Positions 43,777 to 52,864 are shown, numbered from the stretch's first letter. The stretch is DNA of 64,000 nt from Candidatus Ruminococcus avistercoris (GCA_019120315.1 DWVJ01000031.1:1-64000), one strand, 5' to 3'. A program made the numbers and translations. The notes: generated by a model not told the origin, from the sequence alone.

Positions 43777-45942
43777 ATGAAAACAGAATTGCTGGCGCCG
43801 GCAGGCTCCTATGAAGCAATGACAGCAGCCTTTGCTGCCGGAGCGGATGCCGTTTATATCGGCGGACAAAAATTCGGAGCAAGAGCCTACGCGGATAATC
43901 TTGACACAGACCAGATGATGGATGCAATCGCCTATGCCAGATTGCATGGCAAAAAGCTGTATCTCACTGTCAATACCCTTCTTAAAGAGCGGGAACTGGA
44001 GGAGGAACTGTATGATTATCTGCTTCCATTCTACGAACAGGGACTGGATGCCGTAATCGTACAGGACTTTGGCGTTTTTTCTCTGATTCGCAATACTTTT
44101 CCGGATCTGGCGGTTCACTGCAGCACTCAGATGACCATCACCGGTCCTTTTAGCGCCGCATTGCTGGAATCCCTGGGCGCTTCCCGCATCGTAACGGCAA
44201 GGGAGCTTTCTCTGGAAGAAATCAGAAAAATCCGCCGCCAGACAAAACTGGAAATTGAAAGCTTCGTCCACGGCGCTCTCTGTTACTGCTACTCCGGACA
44301 ATGTTTGTTCAGCAGCATGCTGGGAGGACGAAGCGGAAACCGGGGCAGATGCGCCCAGCCCTGCAGGCTGCCCTACCAGGTTTTTGAAAAGGGAAGGCAG
44401 CTTAACGGGAAAAACAGCGCCTATCCTTTAAGTCCCAAAGATATGTGTACCATCGATCTTCTCCCCGAGATCATACGCTCCGGCGTAACCTCTCTGAAGA
44501 TCGAAGGACGGATGAAACGGCCGGAATACACAGCTGGAGTCGTACGGATTTACCGCAAATACCTGGATCAGTTTCTGTCCGGCCATTGGACAGGCGTTTC
44601 TAAGGAAGATCAAAGGGAACTGTACGATCTGTATAACCGGGACGGATTCCATCAAGGATACTATTTTCAGAGAAACGGCCGCAATATGATGGCTCTGAAA
44701 AATGAAAAAGCTTCTGCAAATAAAAAAAGCAGCCACAATGACCGTCTTTTTGAAGAACTGTTCCGGAAATATGTATCCGTGAAAGATCCTGTCCCTGTTT
44801 CTCTGGAAGTTGTGCTGAAAAAAGGAGAGCCTGCCCGCATCACGGCAAAAGCATGCGATTGTCAGGTCTTTCTGGAGGGAAACTGCGTTTCCCCTGCCAG
44901 AAATCAGCCTCTTTGCCGTGAGAGAGTGGAAAAGCAGCTGAAAAAAACGGGCGGCACCTGTTTTTCCGTCGCCGGCCTGTCGCTGGAGATGGAAGAAGAT
45001 ATCTTTCTTCCCCTGCAGGAACTCAACGAGATCCGCCGGACTGCTCTTAACAGCCTGAAAGAGAAGATAATAAAAACAGGAAGACGAAAGTCACCTTTAC
45101 ATGGCAAAGCCTCCTTCATCGGAAAAAACCAAGCGGCCGACACGGATCTTTTCTTTTCCGTTTCCGTCCATACGCAGGAACAGGCGGAAGCGGCGCTGCA
45201 TGTTCCGCAAATCCGGAGAATTTATGGTTCCTGGCAGATTTTTGATGAAACATTTATCGAAAAATGCAAAAAATATGGAAAAGAGCCCTGGCTGACACTG
45301 CCTTTGATGGTTCGGGAACCGGAAATGAAACAGATGCGCGAAATGGTTTATCAGGCAGAAGATGCGGGCGCAGAAGGTTATCTTGCCCATATTCCAGAAC
45401 AGTATGCATGGCTTCGAAGCGTCGGTCTGGAAAGGAAGACCGTACTTGACGGAAATCTGTCTTCCTGGAACCGAAGAGGCAGCGCATTCTTTGACTGCCT
45501 TGGCATGGAAGGCGATACCGTCCCGCCGGAACTGAACGAAAAGGAAATCTGGCAGCGGAATAATTTTCAAAGCGAGCTGGTGGTTTACGGCTACACGCCT
45601 TTGATGATATCCGCCCAGTGCGTGAAAAAAAATCTGGATCGCTGCACCCGCAGAAACAGTACGCTCTGGCTGAAAGACCGCTATCAGAAAAATTTCTGTG
45701 TCCAATGCAGCTGTGACTACTGCTACAATACCATTTATAACAGCCTACCTTTAAACCTGACGAAAGAAATCGCCGCCATCCGGAAACTTCCGGTAAGGGG
45801 ACTCCGTCTGTGTTTTACCATGGAGGATAAAAAAACGACATCCGCCAGAATAGAAGAATTTTTATCGGCATATCAAAGTAACCGTGCGTGGAATGACGCT
45901 TCCGGCGACAGCACCAAAGGTCATTTTCGGCGCGGCGTATAG
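43777..45942 (+). CDS. U32 family peptidase / RNA hydroxylation-type protein
   Basis: A 721-residue protein. The U32 core is visible as LLAPAGSYEAMTAAFAAGAD (start), FVHGALCYCYSGQCL and KIEGRMKRPEYTAGVVRIYR. The C-terminal half corresponds to the DUF3656 type extension and has a Cys cluster (CVQCSCDYCYN). U32 proteins were named as collagenases, but members such as RlhA act in RNA hydroxylation; the activity here is not determined. ATG 43777 follows GAGGAG; the frame is open to 43714 but was rejected. Confidence 0.9.
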   Translation: MKTELLAPAGSYEAMTAAFAAGADAVYIGGQKFGARAYADNLDTDQMMDAIAYARLHGKKLYLTVNTLLKERELEEELYDYLLPFYEQGLDAVIVQDFGVFSLIRNTFPDLAVHCSTQMTITGPFSAALLESLGASRIVTARELSLEEIRKIRRQTKLEIESFVHGALCYCYSGQCLFSSMLGGRSGNRGRCAQPCRLPYQVFEKGRQLNGKNSAYPLSPKDMCTIDLLPEIIRSGVTSLKIEGRMKRPEYTAGVVRIYRKYLDQFLSGHWTGVSKEDQRELYDLYNRDGFHQGYYFQRNGRNMMALKNEKASANKKSSHNDRLFEELFRKYVSVKDPVPVSLEVVLKKGEPARITAKACDCQVFLEGNCVSPARNQPLCRERVEKQLKKTGGTCFSVAGLSLEMEEDIFLPLQELNEIRRTALNSLKEKIIKTGRRKSPLHGKASFIGKNQAADTDLFFSVSVHTQEQAEAALHVPQIRRIYGSWQIFDETFIEKCKKYGKEPWLTLPLMVREPEMKQMREMVYQAEDAGAEGYLAHIPEQYAWLRSVGLERKTVLDGNLSSWNRRGSAFFDCLGMEGDTVPPELNEKEIWQRNNFQSELVVYGYTPLMISAQCVKKNLDRCTRRNSTLWLKDRYQKNFCVQCSCDYCYNTIYNSLPLNLTKEIAAIRKLPVRGLRLCFTMEDKKTTSARIEEFLSAYQSNRAWNDASGDSTKGHFRRGV

Positions 45943-45956
45943 GCAGGTGAATTACC

Positions 45957-47399
45957 ATGATTAATATTATCACAGAATTATCCAAATATCTGATCGTCAT
46001 ACTGATGACTTTGTTTACCTTGCAGTGCTTCACCGTTTTCAAAAAAAGCGATGAGGAAGACAGGAAATATGCCCTCCGCAAGCAGATTGTCACACTTCTT
46101 TTCCTGGATACCGTCGCCTACCTGGTCATGTATCTGCAGACTCTGGATTTCAATATTCTGATCATGTATCTGCAGGTAGCGGCATATACCATTGTGATCC
46201 AGGTCATTTACCGTATCGTTTACCGGAAAGCTTCTATCATTCTGGTCAACGATATGTGTCTGTTGTTAAGCTGCGGATTTATCATCCTGACAAGACTGAA
46301 CTTTGAGATGGCGGAAAAACAGTTCGCCATCGTGGTGATCGGCACCGTGCTTTCTTTGCTGGTTCCTGTTATTATCCGCAAAGTCAAGCTTTTGAAAGAT
46401 CTGACCTGGCTGTATGGTATTTTCGGCATCCTGTGCCTGGCCGCCGTCTGGATCCTCGCCCCCAAAACCGGCGGCGCCAATCTTTCCCTGGAATTTGGCG
46501 GCGTTACGTTTCAGTTGTCCGAAGTGGTGAAAATCACCTTTGTGTTTTTCATGGCGGGCATTCTGCGCCGGGATACCAGCTTTCGCAACGTGGTGATCAC
46601 AACGGCCGTAGCAGGCGCCCATGTGCTGATCCTGGTACTGTCCAGGGATCTTGGCAGCGCCCTGGTATTTTTCGTCACTTATGTCGTAATGGTATACGTG
46701 GCAACCAGAAAACCGCTCTATGCCCTGGCCGGTCTGGGCGGCGGCGCGGCGGCATCCGTTCTGGCCTATTATCTGTTCGGCCATGTCCGGCAGAGGGTGG
46801 TGGCCTGGCGCGATCCCTTTTCCGTCTATGAAACCAACGGCTATCAGATCGTGCAGTCCCTTTTTGCCATCTGCGCAGGCGGATGGTTCGGCACCGGCCT
46901 GTTCAAAGGTTCCCCCGACACCATCCCCGTCGTCACACAGGACTCCATTTTTGCCGCCATCTGCGAAGAGCTGGGAGGTATTTTTGCCATCTGCATGCTG
47001 CTGGTATGTATGAGCTGCTTTCTGATGATCGTCAATATTTCCATGAAGATGGGAAATAAATTTTACAAACTGATCGCCCTGGGCCTTGGTACGGAATATG
47101 CCTTTCAGGTTTTTCTGACCGTGGGGGGGACGACAAAATTTATCCCCTTAACCGGAATCACACTGCCGCTGGTCAGCTACGGCGGCAGCTCCGTGATCTG
47201 TACTATTATCATGCTGGCCATTATTCAGGGCTTGTATATTTTAAGAGAAGATGAAGGAGTGCAACTTGAAAAACAGAGACAGGAACGAATTCAAAGACAG
47301 GAATGGCCGTCCAGGCAGCAGTCTGGAACAAAATCCGCAAGAGAGAAGAGCCTGGAAGAAAAAATCGAAGAAGAAACAGAAAAAAGCCTCCGGTGGTAG
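45957..47399 (+). CDS. SEDS family peptidoglycan glycosyltransferase (FtsW/RodA/SpoVE type)
   Basis: A 480-residue polytopic membrane protein. The SEDS core begins near residue 150 and includes LSRDLGSAL, VAWRDPFSVYETNGYQIVQSL and the signature LPLVSYGGSS near the end. The first ~130 residues add extra helices not found in compact RodA. It polymerises glycan strands together with a class B PBP, encoded immediately downstream. The frame extends 134 bp into the PBP gene as a charged tail. Confidence 0.93.
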   Translation: MINIITELSKYLIVILMTLFTLQCFTVFKKSDEEDRKYALRKQIVTLLFLDTVAYLVMYLQTLDFNILIMYLQVAAYTIVIQVIYRIVYRKASIILVNDMCLLLSCGFIILTRLNFEMAEKQFAIVVIGTVLSLLVPVIIRKVKLLKDLTWLYGIFGILCLAAVWILAPKTGGANLSLEFGGVTFQLSEVVKITFVFFMAGILRRDTSFRNVVITTAVAGAHVLILVLSRDLGSALVFFVTYVVMVYVATRKPLYALAGLGGGAAASVLAYYLFGHVRQRVVAWRDPFSVYETNGYQIVQSLFAICAGGWFGTGLFKGSPDTIPVVTQDSIFAAICEELGGIFAICMLLVCMSCFLMIVNISMKMGNKFYKLIALGLGTEYAFQVFLTVGGTTKFIPLTGITLPLVSYGGSSVICTIIMLAIIQGLYILREDEGVQLEKQRQERIQRQEWPSRQQSGTKSAREKSLEEKIEEETEKSLRW

Positions 47400-48786
47400 A
47401 GAATACGTGGTGGTATCCTATGCATTCGTCGCCATTTTTCTTGCCCTGATCGGCTATATCGTCTATTTTAACACGCAGCTTAGCGAGGAATTTCAAAACA
47501 GTCCCTACAACAGGCGGCAGAACGCATACGAAGAACAGGTGGTAAGAGGCGACATTACAGCGGCCGGCGGCGAAGTGCTGGCCGAAACCCAGACGGACGG
47601 GGAAGGAAACGAGTATCGTGTTTACCCGTACTCCAACCTGTTCTCCCATGTGGTAGGATACAACACCAAGGGAAGAAGCGGTCTGGAATCCACGGAGAAT
47701 TATCACCTCCTTACCTCGCACGCAGGCGCCATAGAACAGGTACAAAAGGAACTGCGGGATGAAAAAAATATGGGGGACACCGTGGTAACCACGCTGGATC
47801 TTGAACTGCAGCAGACCGCCTACGACGCTCTTGGCGGCTATAACGGCGCTGTGGTGGTGATGGAACCGGATACCGGAAAGATTCTGGCCATGGTGAGCAA
47901 ACCGGATTTTGATCCCAACAGCCTGGATGAGATATGGGATACGCTGGTGAGCGATGAGAGCAATACCAATCTCTTGAACCGTGCAACGCAGGGATTATAT
48001 CCTCCCGGTTCCACTTTTAAAATTGTCACCACCCTTGCTTACCTGCGTTCCGGAGAAAATATAAATGATTTTCATTTTGACTGTCAGGGCGAAGTGACGA
48101 ACGGCGGCTACACCATACACTGTTACAACAATAACGTCCACGGACCGGAGGACTTTGCCACCGCGTTTGCCAAATCCTGCAACAGTGCATTCGCTCAGCT
48201 GGGGGTCGATCTGAACCGGACAGAATTTCGAAACACGGCGCAGGACGTACTGTTTAACCGGGATCTGCCCCTTGATCTGCCCTACAGCCGCAGCAGCTTT
48301 GATCTGGACAAGGATACCGCTGACGCGCTGGCCATGCAGACCGCCATCGGACAGGGCGATACGCTGGCCTCCCCCTTCCATATGGCTTTGATCACCTGCG
48401 CCGTGGCAAACGGCGGAAATCTGATGGAGCCTTACCTGGTGGACCGCATTGAAAATTATAACGGAGAACAGGTGAAAAAATACACCCCCTCGGTCAGCAG
48501 CCAGCTGATGACTTCCGATGAAGCCGCGCTGATCAGCGAACTGATGAAAGGGGTGGTGGAAAACGGTACGGCGTCCATGCTTTCCGGCCGCGGCTATACG
48601 GCAGCCGGAAAAACCGGCACGGCGGAGCACGGCGATATGACCGAATCTCCCCACGCCTGGTTCGTAGGATTTTCCAATGTGGATAACCCTGACATCGTCG
48701 TGAGCGTGATCGCAGAGAGCGCCGGAACCGGAAGTGATGTGGCCGTTCCCATCGCTTCGCAAATCTTCGACGCCTATTACAATTAA
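47266..48786 (+). CDS. penicillin-binding protein transpeptidase (class B)
   Basis: Cross-links peptidoglycan outside the membrane. The product (506 residues from TTG 47266) has a Lys/Arg-rich cytoplasmic N-terminus, one membrane helix (about 50-72) and a short N-domain. The transpeptidase domain has S249-T-F-K252, an SCN motif and K449-T-G-T. TTG 47266 was preferred because AAGGAG ends 7 bp before it; ATG 47251 is the alternative (511 residues). The gene lies over 134 bp of the SEDS gene end, pointing to coupled translation of the pair. Short N-domain resembles PbpA of actinobacteria and clostridia. Confidence 0.93.
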   Translation: MKNRDRNEFKDRNGRPGSSLEQNPQERRAWKKKSKKKQKKASGGREYVVVSYAFVAIFLALIGYIVYFNTQLSEEFQNSPYNRRQNAYEEQVVRGDITAAGGEVLAETQTDGEGNEYRVYPYSNLFSHVVGYNTKGRSGLESTENYHLLTSHAGAIEQVQKELRDEKNMGDTVVTTLDLELQQTAYDALGGYNGAVVVMEPDTGKILAMVSKPDFDPNSLDEIWDTLVSDESNTNLLNRATQGLYPPGSTFKIVTTLAYLRSGENINDFHFDCQGEVTNGGYTIHCYNNNVHGPEDFATAFAKSCNSAFAQLGVDLNRTEFRNTAQDVLFNRDLPLDLPYSRSSFDLDKDTADALAMQTAIGQGDTLASPFHMALITCAVANGGNLMEPYLVDRIENYNGEQVKKYTPSVSSQLMTSDEAALISELMKGVVENGTASMLSGRGYTAAGKTGTAEHGDMTESPHAWFVGFSNVDNPDIVVSVIAESAGTGSDVAVPIASQIFDAYYN

Positions 48787-48788
48787 GG

Positions 48789-48817
48789 TTGCATGGCCTC
48801 CCAAAAAGGGGTATACT
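48789..48817 (+). promoter_or_regulatory. sigma-A promoter of the Nudix gene
   Basis: TTGCAT (48789-48794) and TATACT (48812-48817) are 17 bp apart, beginning just after the PBP stop codon. Confidence 0.75.
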
Positions 48818-48856
48818 AACAGTAAGTGAACACTACGCATTACAGGAGGATTTGCA

Positions 48857-49309
48857 ATGATCGAGGCAACAAGCTGTGGCGGGGTGGTAATGTATCGTGG
48901 TAAGATTCTGGTTCTGTATAAAAGCTATAAAAACAAATACGAAGGATGGGTTTTGCCGAAGGGGACTGTGGAAGCAGGAGAAGATTATAAGGACACTGCA
49001 GTGCGGGAGGTTCGTGAAGAGGCCGGCGTACAGGCTTCCATCATCAAGTACGTGGGAAAAAGCCAGTACAGCTTTTCTGTTCCGGAGGATACCGTGGAGA
49101 AGGATGTCCACTGGTATCTTATGATGGCCAACAGCTATCACAGCAAACCTCAGCGGGAAGAGTACTTTGTGGATTCGGGGTATTACAAATTTCACGAAGC
49201 GTACCATCTGTTGAAATTTTCCAATGAAAGACAGATTCTGGAGATTGCTTACCAAGAATATCTGGATTTGAAAAAATCCAATCTGTGGGGTACACGCAAA
49301 TACTATTAA
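48857..49309 (+). CDS. Nudix hydrolase
   Basis: A 150-residue hydrolase of nucleoside diphosphate derivatives. The complete Nudix box runs from G36 to V58 (GTVEAGEDYKDTAV then REVREEAGV). The C-terminal part is typical of diadenosine polyphosphate hydrolase-like enzymes, but the substrate cannot be told. ATG 48857 follows AGGAGG. The neighbouring polyphosphate phosphotransferase suggests a nucleotide pool connection, by inference. Confidence 0.9.
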   Translation: MIEATSCGGVVMYRGKILVLYKSYKNKYEGWVLPKGTVEAGEDYKDTAVREVREEAGVQASIIKYVGKSQYSFSVPEDTVEKDVHWYLMMANSYHSKPQREEYFVDSGYYKFHEAYHLLKFSNERQILEIAYQEYLDLKKSNLWGTRKYY

Positions 49310-49314
49310 GTTAC

Positions 49315-49352
49315 AGAATAAGGGAGGGATGACAGTATCTCTCCCTTATTCT
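49315..49352 (+). other. large stem-loop upstream of the PPK2 gene
   Basis: AGAATAAGGGAG pairs with CTCCCTTATTCT around a loop of about 14 bases, but no T-tract follows (AAAAGG). It lies directly between the Nudix stop and the next ribosome binding site; a 3' end stabiliser or regulatory hairpin is possible. Confidence 0.5.
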
Positions 49353-49375
49353 AAAAGGTGAAAGGAGGGAGCACT

Positions 49376-50926
49376 ATGTTGGAACAGATCGATCTGACCA
49401 AAAAACTGAGCAAAAAAGAATACAAAGAAAAGATGGAACAGCTGCAGCCGCAGATGGCGCAGCTGCAGAGGACCTGCAAATCGATGGGGATTCCCGTGAT
49501 GATTGTCTTTGAGGGATTCGGCGCTGCAGGAAAAGGCGTTCAGATCAGCAAGCTGATCCAGTCCCTGGATCCCAGAGGCTTTTCTGTTTATGCCACCGGG
49601 TCAGAGACGGAAGAGGAGCGGATGCGTCCATTCCTGTGGAGATTCTGGATTAAAACGCCGCCCAAAGGAAGGATCGCCATTTTCGACCGCAGCTGGTACC
49701 GGATCGTACAGGTGGACCGGTTTGACAAAGTCACATCTGAAAATAAGCTTCAGTTCGCATACAGTGAAATCAACGCTTTTGAAGAGCAGCTGACAGCGGA
49801 CGGTACGGTTATCATTAAACTGTTCCTGTGTATCGACCAGAAAGAACAAAGAAAACGGTTTCAAAAACTGCTGGATGATAAATCCAGCGCCTGGAGAGTC
49901 AGCAAAGGGGATCTGAAAAGGAACGAACGGTATGAAGAATACAAACAGATCAACGATGAGATGCTGGAAAAAACCGATACCGAGTGCGCCCCCTGGACCG
50001 TGATCGAATCCACGGACAGAGAATTTGCCACCGTCAAAATCTACATGGCCGTTATCAAGGCGCTGACGGAACGGGTAAAAGCAGAGCAGGCAAAACAGGA
50101 AGCGAAGGCCGCGGAAGAAGAACCGGCTGCACCGTCGGTGGAAATGAACCCGCCCTCTACGCAAAAGGACGATATCCTGGATGAAAAAGTCATGCGCACC
50201 TCCAGTCTGGACAGCGTGGATCTGTCCAAGGCCTATACCAAAGAAGAGTATAAAGAAAAACTGAAAGAATTACAGGAAAAACTGACCCGGCTGCACGGTG
50301 AACTGTATCGCCGGAGAATCCCTGTGATCCTGGGATTTGAAGGATGGGATGCCGGAGGAAAAGGAGGCGCCATCAAACGATTGACAGAGTCTCTGGATCC
50401 CCGGGGATATCAGGTGAATCCCACCGCGTCCCCCAATGATCTGGAGCGTTCCCACCATTATCTGTGGAGATTCTGGAACAACGTGCCAAAAGCCGGTCAT
50501 ATCGCTATCTTTGACCGAACCTGGTACGGCCGCGTCATGGTGGAACGCATCGAAGGATTCTGCACACAGCAGGAATGGAAACGGGCTTATAAGGAAATGA
50601 ACGATATGGAAGCCAGCTGGACCAACGCCGGTATTATCGTACGGAAATTCTGGCTTCAGATCGATAAGGATGAGCAGGAGCGCAGATTCCGCGAGCGTAT
50701 GGAGAATCCCCAGAAACAGTGGAAGATTACCGATGAGGACTGGCGGAACCGCGAAAAATGGGATCTCTATGAGAAAGCGGTGGATGAGATGCTGGTTCAC
50801 ACATCCACGACCTACGCCCCCTGGATCATCGTGGAAGGCAACAACAAATATTATGCCAGGGTCAAGGTCCTCAAAACGGTGGTGGACGCCATTGAAGAGC
50901 GGCTGAAACAGGAGGACGCCCGGTAA
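49376..50926 (+). CDS. pap: polyphosphate:AMP phosphotransferase (two PPK2 domains)
   Basis: A 516-residue protein with tandem PPK2 domains (about 10-235 and 285-510) that uses polyphosphate to phosphorylate AMP. Domain 2 has the canonical Walker A FEGWDAGGKGG and Walker B-like FDRTWYGRVMVERI. Domain 1 has FEGFGAAGKG, where the usual Asp is Gly, and FDRSWYRIVQVDR, lacking the Gly after Tyr. I infer domain 1 is structural and domain 2 catalytic, as known for other class II PPK2 enzymes. ATG 49376 follows AAAGGAGGG. Confidence 0.92.
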   Translation: MLEQIDLTKKLSKKEYKEKMEQLQPQMAQLQRTCKSMGIPVMIVFEGFGAAGKGVQISKLIQSLDPRGFSVYATGSETEEERMRPFLWRFWIKTPPKGRIAIFDRSWYRIVQVDRFDKVTSENKLQFAYSEINAFEEQLTADGTVIIKLFLCIDQKEQRKRFQKLLDDKSSAWRVSKGDLKRNERYEEYKQINDEMLEKTDTECAPWTVIESTDREFATVKIYMAVIKALTERVKAEQAKQEAKAAEEEPAAPSVEMNPPSTQKDDILDEKVMRTSSLDSVDLSKAYTKEEYKEKLKELQEKLTRLHGELYRRRIPVILGFEGWDAGGKGGAIKRLTESLDPRGYQVNPTASPNDLERSHHYLWRFWNNVPKAGHIAIFDRTWYGRVMVERIEGFCTQQEWKRAYKEMNDMEASWTNAGIIVRKFWLQIDKDEQERRFRERMENPQKQWKITDEDWRNREKWDLYEKAVDEMLVHTSTTYAPWIIVEGNNKYYARVKVLKTVVDAIEERLKQEDAR

Positions 50927-50948
50927 GGCTCTGATAAAGGACATTTTT

Positions 50949-51272
50949 ATGTTGAAATGGTATAAGAACCTTTATGTTGGAAATACTGCAAAAAAGAAAG
51001 AAAAAACGCTCCGCAGAAAAATCAGCTGCGGAATCGGAACCTTCAATGTTTTTGTCATAACGCTGGCCGTCAATGAACAGAACCATCTGGAAATTTATCC
51101 TGCAGCGCAGCTGCTGCAAAAAACATTGAGACGTCGGTGTCCCCTGATCGTGGGCATTGCCGTGGGATATGAGGAGGCTGTGGAAATCGTGGAACAGATA
51201 GTCAAAGAGGTCTGGGAAAAAACAGGAACGGTATCCATCCGTTCCTGGATCCTGGAAAATCAGGAAGGATAG
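50949..51272 (+). CDS. uncharacterised 107-residue protein
   Basis: I do not recognise this family. The product has no signal peptide or membrane helix; the first ~30 residues are Lys/Arg-rich, followed by an alpha/beta segment (CGIGTFNVFVITLAVNEQNH) and a helical end with Ile/Val/Glu. ATG 50949 follows AAAGGA. It stands 6 bp before the DUF2953 gene, so it may belong with the ytfI-ytfJ-like sporulation pair. Real coding is supported by spacing, ribosome binding site and codon use. Confidence 0.7.
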   Translation: MLKWYKNLYVGNTAKKKEKTLRRKISCGIGTFNVFVITLAVNEQNHLEIYPAAQLLQKTLRRRCPLIVGIAVGYEEAVEIVEQIVKEVWEKTGTVSIRSWILENQEG

Positions 51273-51278
51273 ACGCGG

Positions 51279-52208
51279 ATGTTACTACATATCATTTTAA
51301 CAATCCTGAAAATTCTTGGGATTCTGATACTGATTCTGCTGGCGCTGATTCTCCTGACTCTATTTTCCCTTCTGTTTGTCCCGGTCACTTACCGCATCCG
51401 CGGCAGGCGTGAGAAAAACGATGAGCAGAAGGAAACTCTGGAAGGATCCGCCGTCGTCTGCTGGCTGTTCGGCCTGCTTCGCGTCACGGCGGCTTATCGG
51501 GAGCAGAACACTTTTTTGACCATCCGTATTCTGGGGATCTCTGCGGACACCTTCCGAAAAGCCGCGCGCAAAATCCGGCGCATCCGGCCCTTTTCAAAAA
51601 AGAAAAGGCAAACAGGAACGGCTCCAGCACAGCAGACGCAGCGAAGCGACGATGCAGCGTCCCATTCCGCAACCGGAATTCCCCGGCGGCCGGAAAAGGA
51701 CCTCCGGACAGAGGATGACGCCAGAAAACAAGACGAAAAAAAAGATTCCGGTGCGGGTATCTCATCTGGTTTTGTACTGCGCTTTTTCAGAAAGATTTTA
51801 CACAGCGTAAAGAAAATATGGTTAACTTTAAAGCAGTTTTGTGATAGAATAGTTCAATGGAAAATATTTCTGAATGACGAGGCCACCAGAGAAGCGCTTC
51901 GGTGTCTGAAGGAAAATGCAGGTGTTTTATTCCGTCATGTTCTCCCTAAAAGCGTAAAGGGATACGTACGGTTTGGATTTGACGATCCTGCTTTGACCGG
52001 GCAGACGCTGGGCGCCGTCAGTATGATTCTTCCCCTCTATAGGAGCAAATTCCGGATCATACCTGTATTTGAAGAAAAAGTTCTGGAAGGCGATATCCGG
52101 ATAAAAGGAAGGATATTCGGCTGTATCATTTTAAGGACGGCGTGGATCATATACCGCAGTCAGGCAGTAAAGAAAACAATCAGGAAATTCCAGCATAAGG
52201 AGGCATAA
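51279..52208 (+). CDS. DUF2953 membrane protein (YtfI-like)
   Basis: A 309-residue protein with one N-terminal helix (about 4-31), a variable Lys/Arg/Gln-rich middle (about 110-160) and a conserved C-terminal beta-rich part (FGFDDPALTGQTLGAVSMI). DUF2953 genes stand before gerW/ytfJ in many spore formers, exactly as here (2 bp gap). Function unknown, probably linked to GerW. Confidence 0.85.
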   Translation: MLLHIILTILKILGILILILLALILLTLFSLLFVPVTYRIRGRREKNDEQKETLEGSAVVCWLFGLLRVTAAYREQNTFLTIRILGISADTFRKAARKIRRIRPFSKKKRQTGTAPAQQTQRSDDAASHSATGIPRRPEKDLRTEDDARKQDEKKDSGAGISSGFVLRFFRKILHSVKKIWLTLKQFCDRIVQWKIFLNDEATREALRCLKENAGVLFRHVLPKSVKGYVRFGFDDPALTGQTLGAVSMILPLYRSKFRIIPVFEEKVLEGDIRIKGRIFGCIILRTAWIIYRSQAVKKTIRKFQHKEA

Positions 52209-52210
52209 AA

Positions 52211-52606
52211 ATGGCAGAAAACACCTTTCAAAACACAGTAGAAGCACTGTTTCGCGGGATGGACAATTTCATTACCACAAAAACCGTCGTAGGAGACGCG
52301 ATTCATATCGGAGATACGATCATCCTGCCTCTGGTAGACGTCACCTTCGGCGTGGGGGCTGGCGCTTTTGCAGAGAATGCAAAAAATAACGGCGGCGGCG
52401 GTATGGGCGGAAAAATTTCTCCCTCGGCCGTACTGGTGATCACCAAAAATTCAACCAAGCTGGTAAATATTAAAAACCAGGACGCTGTCACCAAAATTCT
52501 GGATATGATTCCCGACCTGGCGGATCGTTTTACCAAAAAAGGTTCAGAGGATGAGTATACAAAAGAAGATATCGAGCATATACTGAATCAAGAGGAGAAC
52601 GCATAG
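52211..52606 (+). CDS. ytfJ: GerW/YtfJ family sporulation protein
   Basis: A 131-residue protein. The family pattern is clear: TVVGDAIHIGDTIILPLVDVTFGVGAG, a Gly-rich loop (NNGGGGMGG) and the C-terminal SAVLVITKNSTKLVNI. In Bacillus GerW is needed for germination by some nutrients. It indicates that the organism sporulates. AAGGAGGC ribosome binding site lies before ATG 52211. Confidence 0.93.
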   Translation: MAENTFQNTVEALFRGMDNFITTKTVVGDAIHIGDTIILPLVDVTFGVGAGAFAENAKNNGGGGMGGKISPSAVLVITKNSTKLVNIKNQDAVTKILDMIPDLADRFTKKGSEDEYTKEDIEHILNQEENA

Positions 52607-52615
52607 GAGACTGGA

Positions 52616-52756
52616 ATGTGCCGGATCATCGGTTTTATGCTGTTCTTTATCGGAATCGGCATGCTGATCGAACTGCTGATCCCCACGGCTCTGTGGGATG
52701 TCATCACGGCTGTCCTCTGTCTGATCGTGGGATATCACATGTTTTGCTGTTCATAA
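52616..52756 (+). CDS. small hydrophobic membrane protein, 46 residues
   Basis: An ORF of 46 codons with AGGAGA before ATG 52616. The product is almost entirely hydrophobic (IIGFMLFFIGIGMLIELLI, then VITAVLCLIVGYH) and can form two short helices or a hairpin, ending in Cys-Cys-Ser. It begins 9 bp after ytfJ and is followed directly by a strong terminator, so it is the last gene of that operon. A longer frame from 52618 in another phase looks like a non-coding shadow. Confidence 0.7.
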   Translation: MCRIIGFMLFFIGIGMLIELLIPTALWDVITAVLCLIVGYHMFCCS

Positions 52757-52789
52757 CCCTCTGTGCAAAATTGCACGGAGGGTTTTTTA
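52757..52789 (+). terminator. rho-independent terminator of the ytfJ operon
   Basis: CCCTCTGTGCA pairs with TGCACGGAGGG (one mismatch) and is followed by six T residues. Confidence 0.9.
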
Positions 52790-52835
52790 TATCCGACAGT
52801 TCACAGAAAATTCACAATTAAATTCTCATGCTCTG

Positions 52836-52864
52836 TTTACATTATCGTTACTAAGTGTTATATT
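52836..52864 (+). promoter_or_regulatory. sigma-A promoter of the DnaJ-type gene
   Basis: TTTACA (52836-52841) and TATATT (52859-52864) are separated by 17 bp. No CIRCE element was seen around it, so heat control by HrcA is unlikely. Confidence 0.7.

Noticed and set aside
52618-52821. 67-codon frame overlapping the 46-residue ORF
   Set aside because: Its product is rich in His/Arg and runs through the terminator; the frame from 52616 has better spacing to AGGAGA, hydrophobic membrane-like content and stops before the terminator.
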